Below, one piece after another: positions 1-7,330 of a DNA stretch of 10,710 bases. How positions within the stretch are numbered: the first letter of the stretch is position 1; every line of letters starts with the position of its first letter. A program made the position numbers and the translations under genes. Location of the stretch: assembly GCA_041648755.1 (NCBI GenBank), contig JBAZOJ010000123.1, positions 1 through 10,710 of the forward strand, read 5' to 3'. Source of the stretch: JBAZOJ01 sp041648755 (GTDB lineage: Bacteria; Planctomycetota; B143-G9). Below the pieces are notes generated by a model, which did no database searches, was not told the origin of the DNA, and saw nothing but the letters and a program-made list of their open reading frames with translations.

Positions 1-26
1 GCATATGCGAAACAACGAAGATGCGC

Positions 27-833
27 TTATGCTGGCTTCGCGCCAGAAGGCGCTGGAGCGGGGGGCTCCATAGCGGCGGGCTTGTCGAGAAGTGCGATGA
101 TCTTTTCATCGAGTTCCCCGGTGTAGAAGGGCGAACCGGAAGAGACCACGAGCAGGCGACCATCTTTGCGGGGCCGGACATATACGAATGAATCGCCAAC
201 ATGAAGCACGGGAGGCTTGGTCCCCGCGTTCAGCAAGGAGCCGAAAACGCCTCCGGCGCGCGAAAGGAAAATGGCCGCGTTGGAGACAAGCTCCGCGTCA
301 AATGGAACGGATGACATAGCGCCGAGCAGGAGGCCGTCCGGCCCGACCAGATACGCGTCTCGGATTCCACCGGAGCGAAGGAGTTCCTGGGCTGCTGCAT
401 CCGGAGCGGGGGCAGCCGGAAACCTGCGTGTCGGGGGTTCCGGGTTACGAGTCTGAGGTGGCGGGGGCAATTCGGCGGCAGCGCCCGTGCCTGCGCCAGT
501 ATCAACTATCTTCAACTGGACCTGGGTCTCGGGCTCGACCGACTCGGCGACGTCAATCTGCTGGGTACGGGAGTCGGCGGGGTTCACTACACGACGGGCT
601 CGAATTCCTGAGACGACATCCATCGCGCAACCGCACTTGCTGCAACGGAATTTGGTGCCTTCGCGGAGAGCCTTGGCAGAGAGCATGGCGCCGCAATTGG
701 CGCAGGCGATCGCGTTGGAGCCGGGTACGGTGAGAAACGCATTGCATTCACGGCACCTGATGCGCGTGCCGGGTTTCAGCTTGGTGACCTCGTAGTCGCG
801 GTTACATTCAGCGCAGGTGAGAACAATGGTCAT
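27..833 (-). CDS. Tandem zinc-ribbon protein with C-terminal Roadblock/LC7-like domain
   Basis: This 268-residue protein has no signal peptide or membrane segment, so it should be cytoplasmic. Two zinc ribbons stand in tandem: C7/C10 with C27/C30, and C44/C47 with C64/C67, with the same spacing in both, which suggests an internal duplication. An extra Cys (C69) follows the second. A proline- and alanine-rich linker (about 80-148) leads to a domain at about 149-251. Its pattern (a helix, then GIRDAYLVGPDGLLLGA, then a long helix and a strand with GRLLVVSS) matches Roadblock/LC7 proteins, the MglB-type partners of small GTPases. The tail is Pro/Ala-rich. The ATG at 833 has GGGAG (840-844) six bases upstream. 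The gene lies 59 bp downstream of the response-regulator gene on the same strand, so the two probably work together. The zinc ribbons could bind nucleic acid or protein. The ribbon call is firm, the Roadblock call fairly firm, and the biological role is unknown. Confidence 0.85.
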   Translation of the reverse strand: MTIVLTCAECNRDYEVTKLKPGTRIRCRECNAFLTVPGSNAIACANCGAMLSAKALREGTKFRCSKCGCAMDVVSGIRARRVVNPADSRTQQIDVAESVEPETQVQLKIVDTGAGTGAAAELPPPPQTRNPEPPTRRFPAAPAPDAAAQELLRSGGIRDAYLVGPDGLLLGAMSSVPFDAELVSNAAIFLSRAGGVFGSLLNAGTKPPVLHVGDSFVYVRPRKDGRLLVVSSGSPFYTGELDEKIIALLDKPAAMEPPAPAPSGAKPA

Positions 834-869
834 TCAGAACTCCCGGGCGGAGACAATGCCGCCCATGTC

Positions 870-896
870 ATTATACGCAGCCTCCGGGCAGGTCAA
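870..896 (-). promoter_or_regulatory. Candidate promoter for the zinc-ribbon/Roadblock gene
   Basis: On the minus strand a perfect TATAAT (870-875) lies 15 bp after TTGACC (891-896), which matches the -35 consensus at five of six positions. The -35 overlaps the last codons of the upstream response-regulator gene. Transcription would start near 863 and give a leader of about 30 nt containing the GGGAG ribosome-binding site at 840-844. The spacer is shorter than the usual 17 bp, so this is a candidate only. It would allow the downstream gene to be expressed apart from the regulator gene. Confidence 0.45.
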
Positions 897-2773
897 GATC
901 TGCGACCTGCAGTGGAGAACGAGTTTAGCAGACGGGCCATTACTTCGCGCGAGTGCAGGGGCGAGAAGTCGAAGCCATGGAAAGCGCATTCCTGCCTTAG
1001 CGAGTAACGCATGAAGAAAGAGGTGACTTTGGTCGGAAGCGCGGGGTCCGGATTGACAATGAAGACCCGGTGCCGCTGGCATTTGACGAGCGCGAGAGAG
1101 AGAGCGTCGATAGTAACTTCGAGCAGATCTTCCTTGTCAGGCACTACGAGCAAAGCACCGAAACAATGGTCCAGAATGTTCTCCGCTTCGAGCGAGTCCA
1201 AGGTGTCGAACGGAAGACCGATCAGGTAGAAGGCGGTATCCACGGCGGCAGGCACACGCACGAGTGTAGCGCCGGGCGGAATCCTGGCAGGAATCTCGGA
1301 CGGGGTAGTGCCGCGGCCTTCGAGGCGAAGTGCAGCGAAGAATTGCGCGAGCCTCTCAGAAGAAGAGAGGACGACGGCGGCCGGTACGGAGGCACGAGAG
1401 TAGTAAGCCTCTCCGAGCGTTAGACCGGCGAAGCTCAAGTTGACGTTGCGTATCAACTGGGGTGAAGCAAGTGCGCGTGTGACATCAGATGTTCCGGTCC
1501 CTGTGAGAAGAGGAATGATATCGCGGCCGAGTTCGGCCTGCATCATCTCCACAATGTCAGGGGGGAAGCGCTGGACAAGGCGCGGGCCATGCGCTGCGCG
1601 CTTGCGAAGAACACCGGTTGTGGAGACGCGACGTTGCGCGGGCTTGGGCGGCGCCAAAGTTGAGTCCGCTTTGGCATGGACGGTCTCGGTCTGAGAAGAC
1701 GGTACTCCGGTTGACTGGCTGGCCGCTTGTGTGGCTTCCGGTGTTGCGTCCTGAGAAGGTGATATCGATTGCTCGGGGGATTGCTTGACTATACGCACAG
1801 ACCGGCGCTCGGCTCCCTTAAGGCGGGAGAGTTCGGCGGTGGCCCATTCGAAGGATTCGTCGAGTTTGAGGATGAGCTTTTCCGCATCCTCTATTTCATC
1901 GGCTGCAAGCGCGGTTTCGCCGGATGCGATCCACTCGCGGCAGGCGGGAACGACATGTGGCACGTGCTTCTCGGCTTCGGCGGCGGCGAGGGAGTCAAGT
2001 CGTTCGCGCGCCTGAGCGAAATCGCGGGCCAGGTTGACCTTGCGTGAGGCATGGTAAGCATCGAGCTTTCGGGAAAACTCGAGCAGCACGAACATCTGGG
2101 TGCGGTTGATGTTGTTCTGTTCGCTGATGTTGCCTTCTACGAATTCGTATCGGCCGGTCGGATTCTTCACGAGATTGTAGATGGCCTGCAGGCCTTCCTC
2201 GCTCTCGTCACGCGCGGCCACGATACTGCCGTTGCGGAGCCAGATCTGCGTATAGGAGGAGCCGGACAGTATCTTCAGCAGACCGCTCTTCTTTGTGATA
2301 TCGAGAAGCTGAATGACTTCTGCGAAACTGCGCGGCGAGAAACGGCCGACGATGGATGCCTCGGCGAGAAGATCCATCCTTCGGGAACGGTCGAGGATGG
2401 ATTTCATCTTGATGAGCAGAATGTCGTTGGCGTATGGTTTGGCAAGGTAGTCGTCGGCGCCAGCCTCCGCTGCTGCGCGAAGAGCAGGGAGTCCGGACTC
2501 GTGCCCGGATAAAATGACCGGCACCGCGCGCAGGAGGGGAATGCCTCGGATCCGGGCAAGTAGTTTCCGTCCGTCGATGCGCGGAAGCAGGTCGTCGGCG
2601 ACGACAATGTCGATCCGGTCGGCGAAGAGGGTGTCGAAGGCGGCCTGACCATTTGCGGCGATGCGGACGAGATATCCGGCCGCGGACAGGTCGAGGGCGA
2701 GGCTCCTGCAAAGGACGGGATCGTCGTCGGCGAGAAGAACCTTTGAAGGAAGTTGCATCTGCTCAAGTGTCAT
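893..2773 (-). CDS. Response regulator: receiver + PATAN (DUF4388) + degenerate GTPase-like domain
   Basis: This 626-residue protein is cytoplasmic by sequence. The receiver domain (about 10-130) has all expected residues: acidic D16 and D17, phosphoacceptor D60 followed by the usual LLPRIDG turn, S89 and K112 in AKPY. A PATAN/DUF4388 domain follows (about 137-235), with its typical start (GRFSPRSFAEVIQLLDITKK) and the glycine turns around a strand ending QIWLRNGSIVAA. Residues 240-320 look helical and 325-395 are a Ser/Gln/Pro-rich linker. The C-terminal part (about 460-620) follows the strand-helix order of COG2229/MglA-like small GTPases but lacks a P-loop, a DxxG and an NKxD motif. No DNA-binding domain is visible, so output is probably through protein contacts. 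The start is uncertain: ATG at 2773 has an AGGA only one base away, and a second ATG five codons in would still keep the receiver intact. No histidine kinase is in the window. Confidence 0.88.
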   Translation of the reverse strand: MTLEQMQLPSKVLLADDDPVLCRSLALDLSAAGYLVRIAANGQAAFDTLFADRIDIVVADDLLPRIDGRKLLARIRGIPLLRAVPVILSGHESGLPALRAAAEAGADDYLAKPYANDILLIKMKSILDRSRRMDLLAEASIVGRFSPRSFAEVIQLLDITKKSGLLKILSGSSYTQIWLRNGSIVAARDESEEGLQAIYNLVKNPTGRYEFVEGNISEQNNINRTQMFVLLEFSRKLDAYHASRKVNLARDFAQARERLDSLAAAEAEKHVPHVVPACREWIASGETALAADEIEDAEKLILKLDESFEWATAELSRLKGAERRSVRIVKQSPEQSISPSQDATPEATQAASQSTGVPSSQTETVHAKADSTLAPPKPAQRRVSTTGVLRKRAAHGPRLVQRFPPDIVEMMQAELGRDIIPLLTGTGTSDVTRALASPQLIRNVNLSFAGLTLGEAYYSRASVPAAVVLSSSERLAQFFAALRLEGRGTTPSEIPARIPPGATLVRVPAAVDTAFYLIGLPFDTLDSLEAENILDHCFGALLVVPDKEDLLEVTIDALSLALVKCQRHRVFIVNPDPALPTKVTSFFMRYSLRQECAFHGFDFSPLHSREVMARLLNSFSTAGRRS

Positions 2774-2783
2774 TTCCTGCCAT

Positions 2784-2811
2784 AGGCTATGTACTGCCGG
2801 TGTCCTGTCAA
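2784..2811 (-). promoter_or_regulatory. Candidate promoter for the response-regulator gene
   Basis: Reading leftwards in the 86-bp divergent gap, a perfect TTGACA (complement of 2806-2811) is followed after 16 bp by TAGCCT (complement of 2784-2789), which keeps the three most conserved -10 bases. Transcription would start near 2777, only a few bases before the ATG at 2773. That is either a near-leaderless message or a hint that translation starts at the second ATG (2756-2758). The -10 match is only moderate. Confidence 0.4.
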
Positions 2812-2845
2812 GAAAACGGCAAGTTTCGCGGACGCGGCAAGGGGA

Positions 2846-2851
2846 TATAAT
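2846..2851 (+). promoter_or_regulatory. Perfect -10 box (TATAAT) close before the first HEAT gene
   Basis: TATAAT lies at 2846-2851, with no good -35 hexamer 16-18 bp upstream (the bases there read about TTTCGC). The expected start of transcription, about seven bases further, is 2858-2859, and the ATG is at 2860. The only purine run that could serve as a ribosome-binding site, GGGG at 2841-2844, is 15 bp from the ATG and would lie outside the transcript. The message may be leaderless. Confidence 0.5.
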
Positions 2852-2859
2852 TCTACAGT

Positions 2860-4527
2860 ATGAAGGGACAATTCAGCGCGAAAGCGGCCGTAACCGTGGC
2901 GATGTTGGCCATGATGCTGACGGCCTTCGCAGGCGGAGCGCGTGGGGAGCAGCTTAACGATGCTCTTGCTGCACTTCGGGGGACCGACGTTTACTTCGAT
3001 TGGCGCAATTTCCATTCGAACAACGCTGACAGACTTTGGCCGCATTACACCGCTCCGGCTGAAGGGGCCTCATTCAACTCCAGCTTGACCATCTCCGACC
3101 GCCTCGTGGCTCTGTCTTTCAACGGCATCGGACGCGGCCTGACAAGAGAGATACTGGCAGACCAGTTCCGCCGCGACACTTCTTGCCCCGACTTTACGGT
3201 GTGGCTTGATCTGGCGCTTGGGCGCAGCCGAATCCCCGCCCTTCCAGTGGTTGGACTCGGCGCGGGTGGGGCTCGCGCGCTGGCGATGGAGGCCGCATTC
3301 GGGCTATGTGAGAACCCGCAATCGTTATACCTGTCGGTCAGCGAACAGGAAATGCCCGTGGAGATACTGCTCTCCCTGCTGTACGCGATGGCCCGGAACA
3401 ATGTCCAGGTTGACCGGGGCGTACTGGACCGGCTTGCCCGGGTTCTTCCCAGGGAATACCGTTTGTTCGCGATCAGGCTGGCGATGAACGCACGGCAAGT
3501 CGGCAAGGACTTTCTGAAGTCGCGGCTGGACTCCGAATTGCCATCCGAACGGGGGATGGCTTTGCTGGCGTTGAGCATGATGGAGCCGACACCGACGAGA
3601 GAAGAATTTGCAGCCTGGTCGAAGTCCGTTGCGGACAAGGGCGGATTGCCTGCGCTCAGGTTGGCCAGCCTGGCGATGCTGGCCGCAAGAGACGAGGAAG
3701 CATGGGCGAGCATGAGGTCTGCGATGGCGGGAGCGAAAATCGAGAACGGTGATGACGCCGTGTTCGTATATCTTGCGCAGGGCGCCTGCGGAACCGAGGC
3801 GGACACTAAGGCGTTGTTCGATTCCCTTCCCTGGGAGTCCGATCCGCTGAGATGGCCCTTCAATTCGGCAGCGCACTTGGTTTTTGGCTGCGCGCAGAAC
3901 TACGGTCTGAAACACTGCAAACCGTACATCGACCGATTGATGGCGTCGGAATACCCACAGGCGCGTGTGTACGGGGCGCTCGCGATAGGCGTGGCCGGCG
4001 ATCCGGACGGGCTGAAGATGCTCCAGCCCCTGTACCAGGACGCTTCGTACGATGTACGCGCTGCATGTGTACTGGCGGCCCGGATGCTCGACACACCGTA
4101 CAGTTTCGGACTGATGAAGAGATTCGTGTCTGACAAGCATCACCAGGAGCTGTCGGCCCTGGCTTCGCTGTTCATTGGCCGTTATGACAAGGAGGCTGCA
4201 ACGCGACTTCTCAGCGACATGAACTTCTACATATTCGACAGGGAAAAAGCGATGGCGCTTCTGTCGCTGTCGTTCGCGTCGGGAGATGCATTCGGACCGG
4301 TTGCCGAAGCGAACCGGGGCAACGCGAGCCCGTACGTGCGCAGGTACAACGCGTTGGGCGCACTTTTCAACGGAAAAACGGAATACTGGGGAGACTTTGC
4401 GAAATCACTCGTCCAATATCAGGACTACGAACCGTTCGGGACTGCGGCATCGCTAAGGCGGGCTCTGCTTGCCGAGATGATTCCGTTCCCGTTTGGATAC
4501 CTGGCTGACTACGTTCCGGTAGACTGA
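2860..4527 (+). CDS. Exported HEAT-like repeat protein, 555 residues
   Basis: The N-terminus is a clear signal peptide: K2 and K8, a hydrophobic stretch about 9-25 (VTVAMLAMMLTAFAGG), and a likely cleavage near ARG-E30. The mature part is mostly paired amphipathic helices. The clearest HEAT-like unit is about 364-410 (ARVYGALAIGVAGDPDGLKM, then YDVRAACVLAARML), and weaker ones lie near 228-245, 262-280 and 425-470. No catalytic motif, lipobox or later membrane segment is seen. HEAT solenoids generally bind other proteins, so a periplasmic or surface adaptor is the likely role, by inference only. The start at 2860 is chosen because it gives the complete signal peptide; no ribosome-binding site stands before it. 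The next gene, another exported HEAT protein, begins 30 bp downstream, which suggests one operon. I do not recognise a named family. Confidence 0.85.
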   Translation: MKGQFSAKAAVTVAMLAMMLTAFAGGARGEQLNDALAALRGTDVYFDWRNFHSNNADRLWPHYTAPAEGASFNSSLTISDRLVALSFNGIGRGLTREILADQFRRDTSCPDFTVWLDLALGRSRIPALPVVGLGAGGARALAMEAAFGLCENPQSLYLSVSEQEMPVEILLSLLYAMARNNVQVDRGVLDRLARVLPREYRLFAIRLAMNARQVGKDFLKSRLDSELPSERGMALLALSMMEPTPTREEFAAWSKSVADKGGLPALRLASLAMLAARDEEAWASMRSAMAGAKIENGDDAVFVYLAQGACGTEADTKALFDSLPWESDPLRWPFNSAAHLVFGCAQNYGLKHCKPYIDRLMASEYPQARVYGALAIGVAGDPDGLKMLQPLYQDASYDVRAACVLAARMLDTPYSFGLMKRFVSDKHHQELSALASLFIGRYDKEAATRLLSDMNFYIFDREKAMALLSLSFASGDAFGPVAEANRGNASPYVRRYNALGALFNGKTEYWGDFAKSLVQYQDYEPFGTAASLRRALLAEMIPFPFGYLADYVPVD

Positions 4528-4557
4528 CCTATCGCGGTCAGGGCAAGTGGAGAACAT

Positions 4558-7104
4558 ATGAAAAGAGCGGTGTTTTTCGCGTCGCTGCTTGTATGCGCGT
4601 TGGTCATCACCGGCGGAGGGCTCGGGGGCGAGATGATCGGGCCGACACCGGGCGGAAGCCCGATGTTCAGCATGTTGCCGAGTTTCAGCGCAACGCCGAC
4701 CCCTCCTGACGTCAACGAGCGTTCGTGGGAACGCTGGTGGCTGGGCAACCGCGCCCCGCTGCTTGTAGAGTTCACCCCGCTTGGGCCGCGGCAGAATCCT
4801 GCGGTGGTCGTTCCACAGCCGGCGCCGACGAAATCCAGCTATATCAATATCAGCCCCACTAATTCGCCTCCGGGAACCTTCAAACCCGTTACCGTGCCGG
4901 AAAAGATCAACGTAATGCAACTCCTGGCCCTCCTTGCCTATGGCGGGGCGTTCAAGGAGATTACGCGTGAAATGGCCGTTGTGGAGCTTGCAGGCAGGGG
5001 CGAGACCGGGCTTGAGGAAATCATAGGAATTGCGAAGGCGGATAAGCCGGTCGGAGCAATTTCCGGCATCGCGCCTCAGACAATACGCAATTGCGCCATT
5101 ATCGCGCTTGGAGAGATCCGCGCCCCCAAGTGTTATGACGTTCTGGTCGAGCTTTTCACCAAGGGCGACACAGATGTGGCGTTCTTCGCCGCCTTGGCGC
5201 TTGGCAGGCTGGGCGATCCCCGCGCGGCCGACGTACTGGTGAACGCGCGCGGCGAAGGCAACACCTATCTGCGGCCATCGATCGCGCTTGCGATTGGAAT
5301 GCTGGGTGCGGCTGAGAACATGAGCTACCTGCAGAACGTTGCTCTGAAGGGTTCGTCGAACGAAGAGAGGCTGTTCGCTTCGCTCGGTCTAGGAATCATC
5401 GGGTCGCGCGACCCTCGCCAATATTTGCTGGAATATGCAAAGAAGGGCAAAAACCCGGTCGCCCGGGCATATGCGGTGTACGCCTTCGTGGCAGGATGCG
5501 ACCCCAAGAGCTCGGATGCCCAGACCGGTCTCTCTTTCGTGAATGACCCCGAACCGAACGTGTGCGTGATGGCGTTGATGGGGCTCGCGATGATCGAGTA
5601 CAAGGACGACCTCGACGCGATCGAGAAGATCGCCATCGATCCGACCAGGCCTGCCATGGTGGCAAAGGCTGCCATGCTGGTTATGGCAATGAGCAACCTG
5701 AAACCCGCGCACGAGAAGCTGATCGCGATGAAGGCAAACGTCAAGGCCGATCTTGTCCCGGCAGTGAATACCGCTATCGAACTGATGACCAAGAAGACCC
5801 GCGAGGCAATCCTGACAACGTGGAACCTGATAAAGGACGCGGATCTTCGCGAACTGGCTCCGTTCATACTGGCGAAGTACTACAAGGAAGATGCGCTGCC
5901 GATGTTCGACAGCGCCATCAAGACAAGCCTTACAGTGAACAGCGTCAATCTGTGCCTTGCATACGGCAGCCTGTACAAGGGTGGTCGCGCCGCAGCTCTG
6001 GAGCGGCTGGAGAAATCCGACAGGATGGAAGTCAGAGCCGCCGTGCTCATGGCTTATGCGATTTCTGCTGCCGAGGGCACTGCCGTAGCCGTGAAGCGGA
6101 TCCAAGTCGGAGAGGACGAGGTCGGGGTGGCGGCGCTGGCCATGACAATGAGGATGCTTGCGCCCGGAACCATCATGAGATTTTTCAGAGACAACCCGGC
6201 TGGCGGGAATCCGAGAGTGGCGATAGGAATGGCGAGTGCGCTTGGTGCTTTGAAGGTTGAGGGCGCGGAGGATGCGCTGGACCTGTACCTGAATTCCCCG
6301 AGCCCCGATGTGCGCTGCTATGCTGCGCTGGCGATGGGTCGAATCGGAACAAAGCGCGCGGCAGAGCTGATTCTGCAGCGGTATCCTTCGGAGAGCCACC
6401 CGTATGCTCTGGGCAACCTGATTATCGCTGCGGGATTCCTACTGAAGAAATTCCCGAACGACGAGAAGCTGTTCGAAATGCTGAGGGCGGAAACAACGAA
6501 CAGGGGTTACGCTGAGGCTCGTGCGGCCGCAGGAATTGCGTGGGGATTGGCGCAGAACTCGAGTTCGTTTGACAACATTGGCTCGCTGGCCGTTGGTGAT
6601 TCAGACCCGTACGTGAAGGGAGCTGCGGCGCTGGCGCTGGGGCTGTCGGACTCGGAGGCCGCAATCCACGGGCTGCGGCGCGGTCTGGACGTCAAGGGGT
6701 ACACGGCAATTCGTATGTACTCCTGCTACGCGTTGGGACTGCTGAAGGATCGGGTGGCGATACCCAATCTCATTGACAGGCTCAAAGACAGCGACAATGA
6801 TGTTCGCGCGGCTGCGGCAATTGCGCTTGGCGCGATACGGGAAAAGGACCCGGCGTCGGAACGAATCAGGCCGGCTGCCGAGAGCGATGGCTCGATGGAT
6901 GTGCGGCGGCTGTCTTCGATTTCCCTGATGCTGCTTTCCGATCCACTTGGATTCGAACGCTATCTGGGAGCGTTCAAGGGTCGCGGCGATGACCCGTTGC
7001 GCGAAATGGGATACGCCGAACTGACGGAGATCTCGAACCTGTACGTGCCGATCGGCTTCCGGATCGACGACTACTTGCAGGATAAGCCGGTCGCCAAGAA
7101 ATAG
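4558..7104 (+). CDS. Exported large HEAT/PBS-lyase-type repeat protein, 848 residues
   Basis: The protein opens with a signal peptide (MKRAVFFASLLVCALVITGG). Residues 28-115 form a Pro/Ser/Thr-rich segment that includes an unusual tryptophan cluster (W57, W60, W61; SWERWWLGN). From about 118 to 805 it is a long run of HEAT-type helical repeats. Clear units are 176-190 (IRNCAIIALGEI), 206-222 (VAFFAALALGRLGDPRA), 239-253, 268-288, 583-602 (PDVRCYAALAMGRIGTKRAA), 683-698, 715-738 and 747-762 (NDVRAAAAIALGAI). The DP and GD turns and the ALG cores are those of PBS-lyase-like HEAT repeats. No phycobilin-related gene is nearby, so the lyase name should not be read as a function. GGAG at 4549-4552 is five bases before the ATG, so the start is well supported. 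The gene ends with two TAG stops in a row. It probably shares a transcript with the HEAT gene 30 bp upstream. Confidence 0.9.
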   Translation: MKRAVFFASLLVCALVITGGGLGGEMIGPTPGGSPMFSMLPSFSATPTPPDVNERSWERWWLGNRAPLLVEFTPLGPRQNPAVVVPQPAPTKSSYINISPTNSPPGTFKPVTVPEKINVMQLLALLAYGGAFKEITREMAVVELAGRGETGLEEIIGIAKADKPVGAISGIAPQTIRNCAIIALGEIRAPKCYDVLVELFTKGDTDVAFFAALALGRLGDPRAADVLVNARGEGNTYLRPSIALAIGMLGAAENMSYLQNVALKGSSNEERLFASLGLGIIGSRDPRQYLLEYAKKGKNPVARAYAVYAFVAGCDPKSSDAQTGLSFVNDPEPNVCVMALMGLAMIEYKDDLDAIEKIAIDPTRPAMVAKAAMLVMAMSNLKPAHEKLIAMKANVKADLVPAVNTAIELMTKKTREAILTTWNLIKDADLRELAPFILAKYYKEDALPMFDSAIKTSLTVNSVNLCLAYGSLYKGGRAAALERLEKSDRMEVRAAVLMAYAISAAEGTAVAVKRIQVGEDEVGVAALAMTMRMLAPGTIMRFFRDNPAGGNPRVAIGMASALGALKVEGAEDALDLYLNSPSPDVRCYAALAMGRIGTKRAAELILQRYPSESHPYALGNLIIAAGFLLKKFPNDEKLFEMLRAETTNRGYAEARAAAGIAWGLAQNSSSFDNIGSLAVGDSDPYVKGAAALALGLSDSEAAIHGLRRGLDVKGYTAIRMYSCYALGLLKDRVAIPNLIDRLKDSDNDVRAAAAIALGAIREKDPASERIRPAAESDGSMDVRRLSSISLMLLSDPLGFERYLGAFKGRGDDPLREMGYAELTEISNLYVPIGFRIDDYLQDKPVAKK

Positions 7105-7293
7105 TAGTGCTGGCAGCACTTGCCTTTAGGGCTTGCACTGCGAGTATGTCCCGCTTGCTTCGCAACGCTGACGGCTGGATAGGTCTGTCGGTGTTGACAT
7201 TACGACGCGACAACCTGCAGCCGCTGCAACTGTCGCATAGAATCCATGTCTGCCCGCGTAGTAGTGGCACTGCCCACCTGCTTGCACTACGAG
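7102..7293 (+). repeat. Two-block imperfect direct repeat in the intergenic region
   Basis: TAGTAGTG occurs at 7102-7109 and again at 7259-7266. Each is followed by a second block, GCTTGCACTRCGAG, at 7131-7144 and 7280-7293, with one mismatch between the two. The blocks are 29 bp apart (start to start) in the first copy and 21 bp in the second. The first copy begins on the stop codon of the HEAT gene, and the second overlaps the promoter candidate of the paralogue array. It could be a regulator site or the trace of a small duplication. Confidence 0.45.
7207..7236 (+). promoter_or_regulatory. Imperfect stem-loop in the 226-bp gap
   Basis: GCGACA (7207-7212) pairs with TGTCGC (7231-7236). Inside it, after a small internal loop, TGCAGC (7216-7221) and GCTGCA (7223-7228) form a second inverted repeat. 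No T-run follows, so it is not a standard intrinsic terminator. A perfect TTGACA stands just upstream (7194-7199), but no -10 box is found at the correct distance. It may be an operator or an RNA structure. The rest of 7105-7330 shows no credible gene. Confidence 0.4.
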
Positions 7294-7308
7294 CCCCACT
7301 GATAAAAT
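7282..7308 (+). promoter_or_regulatory. Candidate promoter for the paralogue array
   Basis: TAAAAT (7303-7308) resembles a -10 box and is preceded at 15 bp by a weak -35-like TTGCAC (7282-7287). The ribosome-binding site GGAGGG (7321-7326) stands five to six bases before the ATG at 7331. Expected transcription start is near 7315. The strong ribosome-binding site and the AT-rich patch support a promoter just ahead of the array, but the -35 is poor. Confidence 0.4.
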
Positions 7309-7330
7309 ATGAGTATACCGGGAGGGTTTT

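Noticed and set aside
3045..4143. Two 272-codon frames antisense to the first HEAT gene
   Set aside because: They are low-complexity, Ser/Arg- or His/Arg-rich, and entirely inside a gene with a clear signal peptide and helical repeats.
5389..6399. A 336-codon open frame antisense to the large HEAT gene
   Set aside because: It is Arg/His/Gln-rich without any domain and lies wholly within a strongly supported gene with a signal peptide and repeats.
4558..7104. Phycobilisome lyase function for the large HEAT protein
   Set aside because: The repeats are of the type named after PBS lyases, but no phycobiliprotein gene or catalytic feature is present, and the protein is exported.
7102..7126. Intrinsic terminator after the large HEAT gene
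   Set aside because: GTGCTGGCAGCAC can form only a four-base stem with a reasonable loop, and the T-rich stretch after it is short and interrupted.
7194..7222. TTGACA at 7194-7199 as a promoter
   Set aside because: The -35 is perfect, but the bases 15-19 bp downstream (around GCAGCC) do not resemble a -10 box and lie inside the stem-loop.
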